Notes under the pieces: model-generated
What the model saw: only the letters and a program-made list of their open reading frames with translations
Database searches by the model: none
What the model was told of the DNA's origin: nothing
Shown: in pieces, positions 7,739 to 14,271 of the stretch
How the letters are laid out: each line of letters begins with the position of its first letter
How positions within the stretch are numbered: position 1 is the first letter of the stretch
Position numbers and translations under genes: made by a program
Virus record (IMG/VR): IMGVR_UViG_3300009466_000021
Coordinates: 1 to 20,443 of that record
Strand: one strand, 5' to 3'
Source of the DNA: a virus
Length of the DNA: 20,443 nucleotides

Positions 7739-8242
7739 TTAAATCTGTGTTTTGAAAGTGGCATCAAACATAGAGTGTATTTTGTCTTTAATCTCATCGG
7801 CTATTCTGTTGGTCTCAATAAGTTTGTTTTCATATATAAATTCCAGTTTTTCATCGCCTTCTTTTTGTGCCAATCTATAGTGCCTTTTAAAATTTTTGAT
7901 GTCGAACAATTTGGAGGCAAATCTGCCATCCAACTCTATCACACTAAAAGGAATGGACTTTTGGTCTGCCAGATAATGTGCTATCAATATTGCCGTTTGT
8001 TTCAGACACACATCATCAAATAACACTTTTGCCTTGATCATGTCTGCTATCACATACACGTATCTAGTCTCGTCTGACTTTCGAGGAACAATTGCGATAT
8101 TACCAATTAAAATGCCTTTTGAAAATTGTTTGGGTAGGTGACGGAATGGCCGTTTTTCCTCGTCCTTTTTGGCTAACTCTTTTAGTTTGCCGTCTAGGTT
8201 GTACGCCTTGATCTGTTTTATTAATTCTTCTCTTTTTTGCAT
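7739..8242 (-). CDS. Conserved hypothetical phage protein
   Basis: 167 aa from ATG 8242, overlapping the stop of the preceding gene by one base (TAATG), so translation is likely coupled. N-terminal helix rich in Lys/Glu (MQKREELIKQIKAYNLDGKL), then a central mixed alpha/beta part (GILIGNIAIVPRKSDETRYV, then FDDVCLKQTAILIAHYLADQ, PFSVIELDGRFASKLFD), then charged C-terminal helices. The central block, with strands flanking a helix that contains AILIAHYLADQ, looks like a compact folded domain. I do not recognise a family. It belongs to the run of small minus-strand genes between two late promoters. Confidence 0.7.
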   Translation of the reverse strand: MQKREELIKQIKAYNLDGKLKELAKKDEEKRPFRHLPKQFSKGILIGNIAIVPRKSDETRYVYVIADMIKAKVLFDDVCLKQTAILIAHYLADQKSIPFSVIELDGRFASKLFDIKNFKRHYRLAQKEGDEKLEFIYENKLIETNRIADEIKDKIHSMFDATFKTQI

Positions 8243-8463
8243 TATAAAAACAACTTAATGTTTTTATTTACTGCATATTGAGTGTCGTTGTTTAATTTTT
8301 TTCTTACCAAAATACACTTATCAGACAGTATCTTGGCAGTCTTGTGTTCTTCGGGCGAAAGTTGGCTTTGTAGGAAACTGCTAAGATCTTTATGTTTCTT
8401 TAGGAATTCCATGTCCTGTTCTGATATTGTGACTCGAACGTATCGAGATATATTGATTTTCAT
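8242..8463 (-). CDS. Small hypothetical protein
   Basis: 73 aa from ATG 8463. It begins MKINISRYVRVTISEQDMEF, has a helical middle (LKKHKDLSSFLQSQL) and ends in basic residues; net charge is positive. Its stop codon overlaps the next start by one base, and an 11-bp gap separates it from the membrane-anchored gene upstream, so it is part of the same operon. No SD is clear. No family recognised; the coupling to both neighbours supports it as a real gene. Confidence 0.65.
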   Translation of the reverse strand: MKINISRYVRVTISEQDMEFLKKHKDLSSFLQSQLSPEEHKTAKILSDKCILVRKKLNNDTQYAVNKNIKLFL

Positions 8464-8474
8464 TGGGTCTGTTA

Positions 8475-8705
8475 TTATGATGGCATCTTCATCAGGATAA
8501 CCACTATAGTGGATAATAATCCTGCTACAACCGTACCGGCTGTCATTATGAGTGTTTTGCTGGAACTTTTATGGTTGACTAATAGATCGTCGTTCATTTT
8601 TTTCAATTGATATTCAATCGCGGAAAGACGGTCGTGTAGGCCTTTATACCTTTCGGCGCAAAGGTCCACGTGTGCTTCTAGATTTGTTTTTTCTAATTCA
8701 CTCAT
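8475..8705 (-). CDS. Small membrane-anchored coiled-coil protein, XhlA/holin-accessory-like
   Basis: 76 aa from ATG 8705 with SD AGGAAA 6-7 nt upstream. Residues 1-48 form a charged amphipathic helix with heptad spacing (CAERYKGLHDRLSAIEYQLK), and residues ~51-72 are one hydrophobic membrane span (TLIMTAGTVVAGLLSTIVVI) with a three-residue tail. This layout, a soluble coiled coil followed by a C-terminal membrane span within ~75 aa, is that of XhlA-type haemolysin/holin partners and of other small phage envelope proteins. A role in lysis or superinfection control is therefore possible but not shown. No endolysin is in this window to support it. Confidence 0.7.
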   Translation of the reverse strand: MSELEKTNLEAHVDLCAERYKGLHDRLSAIEYQLKKMNDDLLVNHKSSSKTLIMTAGTVVAGLLSTIVVILMKMPS

Positions 8706-8815
8706 TTTAATTTCCTTTTTGCATCGCTCAGATGCTGGTTCTTTGCCTGGAAATATGCCTGTGCTGTGCCTATGTGCTTGAAGCCTTGATTAAGTTTATT
8801 TAGTCTGCAATCCAC
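8702..8815 (-). CDS. Possible 37-aa small ORF, GTG start
   Basis: In the gap of about 90 bp upstream of the membrane-anchored gene, a GTG at 8815 opens a frame that reads through NKLNQGFKHIGTAQAYFQAK and AKRKLK and stops at TGA 8702-8704, which overlaps the next ATG in an ATGA junction. It also overlaps the last 20 bp of the 157-aa gene. The sequence is basic, helical and protein-like, and the ATGA coupling is typical here. Against it: no ATG, no SD and very short length. It could be a real leader-type small protein or the remnant of a longer gene. Confidence 0.35.
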   Translation of the reverse strand: MDCRLNKLNQGFKHIGTAQAYFQAKNQHLSDAKRKLK

Positions 8816-9269
8816 AGAAAGTAAACACTGTGTTTTTGAATTTATGATCTTGCGTTATAAAGGCGTTGGCGGGAAATGTAACAGACTCTTTACAGAAATT
8901 TAATATAGGTACATAATCAAAATCAATAATTAGATTTCCGCACACAACATCATTGTCATTATAAATTTCCGGTTGTTCTACTTCCCATTTAAAGGTCCAC
9001 ACATTGGCCTTGCCTTCATAGTGTGATCCAAACAATTTTTCCTGTGTCAAAATAATTTCGGATCGGATAGGCACATTCTCCCAGACTATGTTTCCTCTCA
9101 TTTGTAATAACTGTATCAATGTTTCAAAATTGTTATTTTGATTTTTTGCTATGTCGAGGCTGTGTTTGTCGTGGATAAGTTCTCCGCTCTTGGTCTTGAA
9201 GGGGAAGTTCTGTTTCAAATTTCCGTTGTCGGTTATATCTATTAGGGTTTGAATTTCAAATGAATACAT
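8796..9269 (-). CDS. Conserved hypothetical protein, beta-rich
   Basis: 157 aa from ATG 9269. Starts MYSFEIQTLIDITDNGNLKQ and contains LIQLLQMRGNIVWENVPI, ANVWTFKWEVEQPEIYND and CGNLIIDFDYVPILNF, with alternating strands and few long helices. The SGELIHDKHSLDIAKNQNNN segment is polar. No membrane span or catalytic motif is visible. An imperfect late box (AATAAATT, 9281-9288) lies 11 bp before the ATG; the terminator of the upstream structural gene precedes that. Function unknown; the beta-rich make-up and position suggest a structural or assembly protein, with little certainty. Confidence 0.7.
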   Translation of the reverse strand: MYSFEIQTLIDITDNGNLKQNFPFKTKSGELIHDKHSLDIAKNQNNNFETLIQLLQMRGNIVWENVPIRSEIILTQEKLFGSHYEGKANVWTFKWEVEQPEIYNDNDVVCGNLIIDFDYVPILNFCKESVTFPANAFITQDHKFKNTVFTFCGLQTK

Positions 9270-9292
9270 TGTAACATTATAATTTATTCAAT

Positions 9293-9330
9293 AAAAAAGG
9301 GCCAACCTAAATTAATAGACTGGCCCTTTT
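9293..9330 (-). terminator. Intrinsic terminator after the small structural gene
   Basis: AAAAGGGCCA (9295-9304) pairs perfectly with TGGCCCTTTT (9321-9330) around a 16-nt loop. On the minus strand the stem is followed by six T residues, so it ends the transcript of the 135-aa gene. A smaller hairpin, GGTAA-AGTG-TTACC (9331-9344), lies just before it in that transcript. Confidence 0.8.
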
Positions 9331-9357
9331 GGTAAAGTGTTACCTTACGGTAGACTA

Positions 9358-9765
9358 TTAGCTTACAGCCGCCGCAGTTAAGATACCAAGTTTAGTTTCT
9401 GTAACTGTTGCTGACGTGATGTCCGCAGTGATGTTAGGGTAAGCCGCTGAAGACTGGTCTAACGCTCTGATTGCAGTTTGTAATGCCGCTAACGTAGTAG
9501 TAGCAGATAAATCATCTAATTGATCAGCTCTAACCATAAAAGTTTTTTGAGTTCCTGAATCAGTTAATGGACCTTCTGCTAAGATAGTCACGTATTGGTT
9601 GATTGTGTTTCTCACAAGATCGATACCAGCAACAGCTGAACCAGATGATACATCACCTGTCTCAGACGCCATAGTGTTGATAAAGTCTACTGTGAAGAAC
9701 TTTACATCTACTGAACCAACTTCGTAGTTTTGGTTTAGTGAGAAGTTGTTTTTTGTAATTGCCAT
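9358..9765 (-). CDS. Abundant small structural-type protein
   Basis: 135 aa from ATG 9765. Its expression signals are the strongest in the window: a late promoter (9825-9832), a 5' hairpin, SD AAGGAG at 9773-9778 and an intrinsic terminator, making it a one-gene transcript. Codon use is also biased, with many GCT/GTT/ACT and AAC codons, as in highly expressed genes. The protein is Ala/Thr/Ser-rich and acidic, without Cys or membrane span: LNQNYEVGSVDVKFFTVDFI, NQYVTILAEGPLTDSGTQKT, then DLSATTTLAALQTAIRALDQ and a Thr/Ala-rich end. Such features suit a capsid decoration, tail or other high-copy virion protein. I do not recognise the family precisely. Confidence 0.8.
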   Translation of the reverse strand: MAITKNNFSLNQNYEVGSVDVKFFTVDFINTMASETGDVSSGSAVAGIDLVRNTINQYVTILAEGPLTDSGTQKTFMVRADQLDDLSATTTLAALQTAIRALDQSSAAYPNITADITSATVTETKLGILTAAAVS

Positions 9766-9797
9766 TTTTTTTCTCCTTTTTTCTCTGTTAATGGCGA

Positions 9798-9814
9798 GTC
9801 ATCGCTCCGATGAC
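9798..9814 (-). promoter_or_regulatory. 5'-UTR hairpin in the structural gene mRNA
   Basis: GTCATC and GATGAC pair perfectly around the five-base loop GGAGC (minus-strand reading). The hairpin begins about 4-5 nt after the predicted start of transcription and ~33 nt before the ATG. Hairpins at the extreme 5' end stabilise bacterial and phage mRNAs, which fits a high-output gene. The loop itself reads GGAGC, SD-like, but is far from the start codon. Confidence 0.55.
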
Positions 9815-9824
9815 ACGTTGCAAT

Positions 9825-9832
9825 TATTTATC
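9825..9832 (-). promoter_or_regulatory. T4-type late promoter box GATAAATA
   Basis: GATAAATA on the minus strand fits NATAAATA. The predicted start near 9818 gives a leader of ~53 nt containing the hairpin and the strong SD of the 135-aa gene, unlike the other late boxes here, which lie almost on the start codon. Confidence 0.6.
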
Positions 9833-9876
9833 GTTATGATTGGTAAATTTTAATATATTATTAAGATTTTTGGCTG

Positions 9877-9900
9877 TTTTTGTACTTTCAAGCACAAAAA
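9877..9900 (-). terminator. Possible terminator after the 208-aa gene
   Basis: TTTTTGTACTT and AAGCACAAAAA (plus strand) form an inverted repeat with one mismatch and a two-base loop, six bases past the 208-aa gene stop and before the late promoter of the next gene. The stem is AT-rich and the T tract is part of the stem, so termination is plausible but weak; it could act in both directions. Confidence 0.4.
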
Positions 9901-9906
9901 TAAGGT

Positions 9907-10533
9907 TTAATCTTGTTCTAATACTTTTTTTGCAATTTCGGTTCCGGTTAACTTGCTTTTAACTAACATAGACAATCGGTCTTTTAATTTCTTTTTTTCT
10001 ATGGAATTTAGATTATTGAAGTCGGCCAATTGCCTTCTCATAATTTTATAAACTGGGTCTTTTATGTTAAGGCTATTTTCCAATTGAACTAAAAAAACGT
10101 AATCATCTCTAAATTTATGTAGATATCTTCTCACAGCAAATGTTGGTAGGATGTGTCTTTGTCTTAGTGCTTCGGCTTGTTTTGAATTTTTTAATTTTTT
10201 AACAATGTCTTTTTGTCCATCAACAACAGATAACATATTATATAAGTCATTTCCTGCCATCCTCACCAAGTCAAAATTACCAAAAGTTAGTGTGTTATCT
10301 GCATAACTTTTAAGCCATGACTGATTGTTTTTAAAATTTTTTAAATACGATAGTGCTAAAAAACTAAGATATAGTTTTTCTTGTATCTCGGAAAAAGTAT
10401 ACCTACGTAGGTCACTTTGTCTTCTCACCACTCTTCCTTCGGATACATACTGTAAAAACTTTAACATAAACGTATTTACCGTGTCATGGAACGCAATTTT
10501 TTTCTCACAGACGTGATGAAAACTGGTAATCAT
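9907..10533 (-). CDS. Conserved hypothetical helical protein
   Basis: 208 aa from ATG 10533; ATG 10467 (186 aa) is an alternative. The start zone overlaps that of the divergent plus-strand gene. The protein is basic and mostly helical: HDTVNTFMLKFLQYVSEGR, RRQSDLRRYTFSEIQEKLY, LSFLALSYLKNFKNNQSW, LYNMLSVVDGQKDIVKKLKN, LRQRHILPTFAVRRYL, and a Lys-rich C-terminal region. HDTVNTFMLKFL seems part of the domain, which favours the long form. No Zn site or membrane span is visible. No family recognised. No SD precedes either start, and no clear promoter was found. Confidence 0.65.
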   Translation of the reverse strand: MITSFHHVCEKKIAFHDTVNTFMLKFLQYVSEGRVVRRQSDLRRYTFSEIQEKLYLSFLALSYLKNFKNNQSWLKSYADNTLTFGNFDLVRMAGNDLYNMLSVVDGQKDIVKKLKNSKQAEALRQRHILPTFAVRRYLHKFRDDYVFLVQLENSLNIKDPVYKIMRRQLADFNNLNSIEKKKLKDRLSMLVKSKLTGTEIAKKVLEQD

Positions 10534-11517
10534 AACCAGTTAGAGGACTTCATACAGTTTGGAAATATAAAAAATCAATGCTTTGATCTGACCGGGGAAT
10601 GGTACACATTAAAAAATTACGACTTAAAAAACTATCATAGAAAATTCGCCCTCATAGATCATAGACTAGAAAATCGTAGGCTTTGGAATAACAAAGAATA
10701 TTGGAAAGATTTAAATTATAGAATTGAATATTTGGCGCAGGAGAATTTTACTTTTATCATTGCAAATCCTTGGGAATCAAAATCTAATATTGCCGAACTG
10801 GAACAGATAGAATTAAAAAATAAGAGTTATGTTTATTGGACCGGTCAAGACAGTTGGTTTTGGTGGATGATGCACCAAAGATACAAAAACAAGATATTTG
10901 ATATCAATCACAATGAAAAAAAATATGACTTTTTTTATCTGAATAAAAATCCCAGAAAACATAGAATAAAACTTTTTGATAAAATGTACAACAATAATCT
11001 TTTAGACAGAAGTTTGTATAGTTTTCTGGATAAAAAGATAAAACTAGATGCCGAATATGAACTACCTTGGGTGGATGCCAACAACTATCCCAAATACGGA
11101 TTTGATAGAGATATTTTTGAGAAACCCTATAATCACTCAGTAATTAATTTGATATCCGAGACGCACGACTTTGGAGAAGTTTTTATCACAGAGAAAACGT
11201 GGAAAGCAATAATAATGAAACAATTGTTTGTAGTACACGGAAAAAAAGATTATCTTTCCGATTTAAAAAAATTGGGTTTTAAAACATTTGATAACATTTT
11301 CAATGAATCGTATGACTCGATCGACGACCCCGATTTAAGAATCAATGCCATTGTCGATCTTTGCAAACAGTTAAAGACCAAGGACTGGAAGGTGTTATAC
11401 GAAAGAACAGAGTCTATTAGAGAACATAATTATAAAATGTTTTTTGATTCTCACAATTTAAAAAATTGTGTCAGCAATACACTAGGCGGTTTTTTGAAAT
11501 TTGCCGATAGCAGATAA
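10516..11517 (+). CDS. Glycosyltransferase-like protein of phage type (GT10-like C-terminus)
   Basis: 333 aa from ATG 10516; ATG 10486 would give 343 aa. Residues ~141-170 carry YLNKNPRKHRIKLFDKMYNN followed by NLLDRSLYSF, and residues ~214-270 carry ETHDFGEVFITEKTWKAI, LFVVHGKKDYLSDLKKLGFK and TFDNIFNESYDSI. The FITEKTWKAI...FVVHG pattern recalls the nucleotide-sugar-binding C-terminal half of alpha-1,3-fucosyltransferases and a group of phage proteins with the same blocks. A role modifying host or phage glycans is the best inference. It is a lone plus-strand gene inside a minus-strand block: its 5' end overlaps the 208-aa gene and its 3' end overlaps the 407-aa gene by 36 bp. It is very AT-rich and rich in Lys, Asn and aromatics. 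No SD or promoter is clear. Confidence 0.7.
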   Translation: MKTGNHNQLEDFIQFGNIKNQCFDLTGEWYTLKNYDLKNYHRKFALIDHRLENRRLWNNKEYWKDLNYRIEYLAQENFTFIIANPWESKSNIAELEQIELKNKSYVYWTGQDSWFWWMMHQRYKNKIFDINHNEKKYDFFYLNKNPRKHRIKLFDKMYNNNLLDRSLYSFLDKKIKLDAEYELPWVDANNYPKYGFDRDIFEKPYNHSVINLISETHDFGEVFITEKTWKAIIMKQLFVVHGKKDYLSDLKKLGFKTFDNIFNESYDSIDDPDLRINAIVDLCKQLKTKDWKVLYERTESIREHNYKMFFDSHNLKNCVSNTLGGFLKFADSR

Positions 11518-12705
11518 ATTTCTACGAGAGAAAGTCAAACGATCTACCAGTTTAACTGCACCACCATTTGTGCCCACCGCTACGAAGCCTTCTGGGTCTG
11601 TAACTTCTAGTCCCGAATCGGTCTGTGTGAACGTGCCTACCTGCATTGCCTGATTCATTTTTTGTAGTGCTTTTAATTTCAATGCCTGCGCCTGTTTATA
11701 AAATGTCAACATGGCTTGTAAAGGTTTTTTCATTGTGTTTAAAAACTTAGGCATATCTGCCATTTTTTGTTGTCGTAAAGCTAATGCCTTTTGTGCTTTC
11801 AATCCGGCAATCTGCTGTTTTATTCTATCCAGATAAAACTCCTGAAACGATTTTAAAAATTGAGTAACATCGGTCGGTATTCTTCCTTGTTTGATTTCTG
11901 AATTAATAAACATCTGAAACATTGGAACGAAATCTTTATTTGTGGTTAACATTGCTGATAGATTTTTAGGCACCGAGTTCAACAGTGTCTGTAATATTTT
12001 AATTCCTTGTGCAAATTCTTGAGATTCTGATTTAGTGAATGTGGCAGAACCTGACACGTTCTTATATGTGGCATTATCAAACCAGACATCTGCGGTTTTT
12101 GTAAACTTCGAAACATCTGCTCCGGCTTCGGCATTCATGTCTGCTAGTCTTTCTCCCACATATGTAGTATGGAATATTATGCCTAGTTTGGCCTGTTCTA
12201 TCTGTTTGCCTATCTCCGAATCCACCGGCACCGCATAAACGATTTCGTTGGGTCGGAACGTGAAGAACGGTGTGCCGTTGATGTCCCTAGACGTTAGGTC
12301 GTTGTCGGTGAACATCATGTCTCCTTGTACCACACCTTGGATATTTAATTTGGGTAAATGCACCAGGCACTTTAATAATTTTTGTCCAAGGTCATCTGTT
12401 CCGTGATTGCGAGCGATGTCCTGTTTGGTATAATTAATCTTTGGCTGTGTTGTGTTGAACACACTTTTGGTTCCTACAAAAAATTTACCATTGTCTGGAT
12501 TTATTCCACATATTACAGCGGGTGCTCCATCCCATTTAACAGAAATTTGTAAGGGAGACGATGACTCGCCTTTTAAGGTGTTGTAGATATTGGTAAAATA
12601 GCCAACTACTGCTTGACCGCCTTCATATCCGTTGAGAAGAATAATATCTTCTATGTGCTCTAGATGTGTTCTTTTAAATTCCGATAGTACTTCTTCTATT
12701 AACAT
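11482..12705 (-). CDS. Nucleotidyltransferase/ligase-like phage protein
   Basis: 407 aa from ATG 12705 with SD GAGG ~8 nt upstream; the start overlaps the previous stop by one base (TAATG). The sequence contains the motif order of the covalent nucleotidyltransferase superfamily (DNA/RNA ligases, capping enzymes): motif I KWDG at residues 57-60 inside QISVKWDGAPAVICG; a motif III-like GVVQGDMMF (124-132); a strand pair TFRPNEIVYAVP; motif IV-like EGFV at 372-375; and motif V-like VKLV around Lys385. Between III and IV lies a helical insert of ~170 residues (Gln/Lys/Met-rich). Lys57 would take AMP. It is known to me only as a conserved marine T4-like phage protein, so RNA or DNA ligase, or another adenylyltransferase, remains inference. 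Confidence 0.65.
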   Translation of the reverse strand: MLIEEVLSEFKRTHLEHIEDIILLNGYEGGQAVVGYFTNIYNTLKGESSSPLQISVKWDGAPAVICGINPDNGKFFVGTKSVFNTTQPKINYTKQDIARNHGTDDLGQKLLKCLVHLPKLNIQGVVQGDMMFTDNDLTSRDINGTPFFTFRPNEIVYAVPVDSEIGKQIEQAKLGIIFHTTYVGERLADMNAEAGADVSKFTKTADVWFDNATYKNVSGSATFTKSESQEFAQGIKILQTLLNSVPKNLSAMLTTNKDFVPMFQMFINSEIKQGRIPTDVTQFLKSFQEFYLDRIKQQIAGLKAQKALALRQQKMADMPKFLNTMKKPLQAMLTFYKQAQALKLKALQKMNQAMQVGTFTQTDSGLEVTDPEGFVAVGTNGGAVKLVDRLTFSRRNLSAIGKFQKTA

Positions 12706-13007
12706 TAATCATCCTCTTCTTTTAACTCTCCCTCTTTAATGTGTAAAGTACTTTTTATTTCTTTTAATTCTTTTATTTTGTTGACGCCTCGAGAAAATTT
12801 ATTACCATCTAGATTTTTAATAGCAGAATGAAATTTTTTTTCTAAAGTAAATGCTGTTTGGCTGTCAAAATTTTCTCTTATATAAAAAATAAGATTAATT
12901 GCACTTTCAATAATGTGAGATGCTCTGGATTCTACAAAGTTTTCTGGCTCTTTGTTGATTCTTACTGAGCCTAATTCTTCTAAAATACTGCGAGTTCTTT
13001 TATCCAT
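12705..13007 (-). CDS. Small helical protein, coupled to the ligase-like gene
   Basis: 100 aa from ATG 13007 (MDKRTRSILEELGSVRINKE); the open frame reaches 13085, but the upstream stretch is AT-rich and unlike the rest. It is helical with NFVESRASHIIESAINLIFY, QTAFTLEKKFHSAIKNLDGN and an acidic end (KEGELKEEDD). Its stop overlaps the ATG of the 407-aa gene, so translation is likely coupled and the product may be a partner. No SD is seen. It is transcribed away from the membrane protein gene at 13106. Function unknown. Confidence 0.65.
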   Translation of the reverse strand: MDKRTRSILEELGSVRINKEPENFVESRASHIIESAINLIFYIRENFDSQTAFTLEKKFHSAIKNLDGNKFSRGVNKIKELKEIKSTLHIKEGELKEEDD

Positions 13008-13105
13008 ATGTCTATTTAACTTAATTTTAACATAAAATTTGTATTTGTCTACTTTATTTAATTTGGTAATTAATAGTATATACAACTAATATTAAATAAA
13101 AAACA

Positions 13106-13501
13106 ATGAGAATCTATTACTATGACCCTAATGATGATATTAATGACTCCGAATTAGTATTTTTTTTGTTGTTAATTTTATCTACTTGGTGGGGTCTAAT
13201 TCATTTTTTGGATTGGTTGACATTTGATTCTATTACTTGGTGGATAGAACCTTTTACAATAGTATTGTTATATCCTCTTTTGATACTGTTCTCAAAATAT
13301 GGAACAAATCCTTTACATTGGTGGCCACTTATTTTGGGCACCAAAATAAGTCTTTCAGAAGAGTTTTTTTATCGTGTTGATTGGGACATTGATGATTTTA
13401 TTGAAAAGAACGGTGGGCTCAAAAACGTTTTTGTCAGTGATGAGTTTATAAAATTTAGAAAAAAAAGAGATGCTGTTCGTTTTTGTTTACTTTACCCGTG
13501 A
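13106..13501 (+). CDS. Small Trp-rich membrane protein
   Basis: 131 aa from ATG 13106. Two membrane spans are visible: about residues 17-39 (LVFFLLLILSTWWGLIHFLD) and 46-63 (WWIEPFTIVLLYPLLILFSK), joined by a short polar turn and flanked by an acidic N-terminus (DPNDDINDSE). A soluble C-terminal part of ~55 aa carries RVDWDIDDFIEKNGG and a basic end (FIKFRKKRDAVRF). It would sit in the inner membrane. The divergent gap before it (13008-13105) is very AT-rich; a loose promoter (TTGGTA, 18 bp, TAATAT) could serve it. Its 3' end overlaps the 54-aa minus gene by 15 bp. No family recognised; superinfection exclusion or host envelope change are only possibilities. Confidence 0.65.
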   Translation: MRIYYYDPNDDINDSELVFFLLLILSTWWGLIHFLDWLTFDSITWWIEPFTIVLLYPLLILFSKYGTNPLHWWPLILGTKISLSEEFFYRVDWDIDDFIEKNGGLKNVFVSDEFIKFRKKRDAVRFCLLYP

Positions 13502-13651
13502 TGATATTTTATCACTGAGTTCTTTTACTATCTGTTGATATTCCAGTACTTGAAATTTTAAGTTTTCGATCTCGATTTTTTGTTTTTTTATTATGATTGC
13601 TTGTTCTTCGTTTGTCAATAACTCTTCTTCTATGGGTCTTACATTAATCAT
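13487..13651 (-). CDS. 54-aa coiled-coil protein
   Basis: An ATG at 13651 opens a 54-residue frame ending at TAA 13487-13489. It starts MINVRPIEEELLTNEEQAII and continues as a heptad-type helix (KKQKIEIENLKFQVLEYQQI) to a basic end. The ATG overlaps the stop of the acetyltransferase gene as ATGA, a junction that strongly suggests a real, translationally coupled gene. Its 3' end runs 15 bp into the convergent membrane protein gene. It is probably a small oligomerising accessory protein; function unknown. Confidence 0.65.
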   Translation of the reverse strand: MINVRPIEEELLTNEEQAIIIKKQKIEIENLKFQVLEYQQIVKELSDKISSRVK

Positions 13652-14211
13652 TTATTTTCACTTGCGTTATGATTCCACTTTTCTTTCGAAAGGTTTTCCC
13701 ATGGTGTTTTAGATTTTAAAGACATCTTTACTTTTCTTTTTTCTAATTCCGGTTGGAGGTCTTTATATAATCTCAGATATTGTGGCAACATTCCTTCTCG
13801 TTCTCCTGCTTTCAATCGAGGTATATTATCTTTGTGTGCCATACTGGCAATGCTAGTCCCGCCTAATTTGATTGTCTCGTCTTCTACTGCTCTTTGTAAT
13901 AGAGTATATATGTGTCGTCCCCTAAACTTGTCATCGGTAAAAATTAATACAAAAAACCCTTGGCGATTGGCTTTATGATATTCATAGACTACACCGCCCA
14001 TTACTTCACCTTTATTGTTCTCGGCCCAAATCACCTTGTGATTGTTATTGATAAAATGAAAGGGATTCATTACCCACCCTTTTTCTTGCAAAAATGTAAT
14101 TGACTTATTGTATAAAGCGGCCACTGCCTTTTCCTGTACAAAACAATCCGAATGCCACAACGAAATGTTCTCTCCGGTATTATCTGTAGTATCTTCAATT
14201 TTATACTTCAT
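13648..14211 (-). CDS. GNAT-family N-acetyltransferase
   Basis: 187 aa from ATG 14211; the frame is open further upstream but would run through the promoter region. The GNAT core shows VIWAENNKGEVMGGVVYEYH (strands 2-4), GFFVLIFTDDKFRGRHIYTL (strand 4 and the acetyl-CoA pyrophosphate loop, FRGRHIYTLL as the R/Q-x-x-G-x-G/A-type motif A, with His in place of the last small residue), then LLQRAVEDETIKLGGTSI and MAHKDNIPRLKAGEREGM for strand 5 onwards. It would transfer an acetyl group from acetyl-CoA to an amine on a protein or small molecule in the cytoplasm; the target is unknown. A sigma70 promoter with perfect TTGACA lies just upstream and no SD is present. Confidence 0.75.
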   Translation of the reverse strand: MKYKIEDTTDNTGENISLWHSDCFVQEKAVAALYNKSITFLQEKGWVMNPFHFINNNHKVIWAENNKGEVMGGVVYEYHKANRQGFFVLIFTDDKFRGRHIYTLLQRAVEDETIKLGGTSIASMAHKDNIPRLKAGEREGMLPQYLRLYKDLQPELEKRKVKMSLKSKTPWENLSKEKWNHNASENK

Positions 14212-14221
14212 AAAAATATAT

Positions 14222-14249
14222 TTTATATTAACTTTACAGATACTGTCAA
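14222..14249 (-). promoter_or_regulatory. sigma70-type promoter for the GNAT gene
   Basis: Minus strand: TTGACA (14244-14249), 16-bp spacer, TATAAA (14222-14227). The -10 box ends 10 bp before ATG 14211, so the leader would be about 3-5 nt. It interlocks with the divergent promoter at 14233-14261. Confidence 0.7.
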
Positions 14250-14261
14250 TATGTTTATAAT
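14233..14261 (+). promoter_or_regulatory. sigma70-type promoter for the DUF1178 gene
   Basis: Plus strand: TTTACA (14233-14238), 17-bp spacer, perfect TATAAT (14256-14261). The -10 box ends 10 bp before ATG 14272. Each promoter's -35 element lies in the spacer of the other, so RNA polymerase cannot occupy both at once. Confidence 0.7.
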
Positions 14262-14271
14262 AAGTATGTAT

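Noticed and set aside
9281-9288. AATAAATT as late promoter of the 157-aa gene
   Set aside because: One mismatch at the last base and a different distance to the ATG (11 bp); in such AT-rich DNA this can occur by chance, so it is only mentioned in the gene entry.
12035-12238. Plus-strand 67-aa reading frame
   Set aside because: Antisense within the ligase-like gene, with no SD or promoter.
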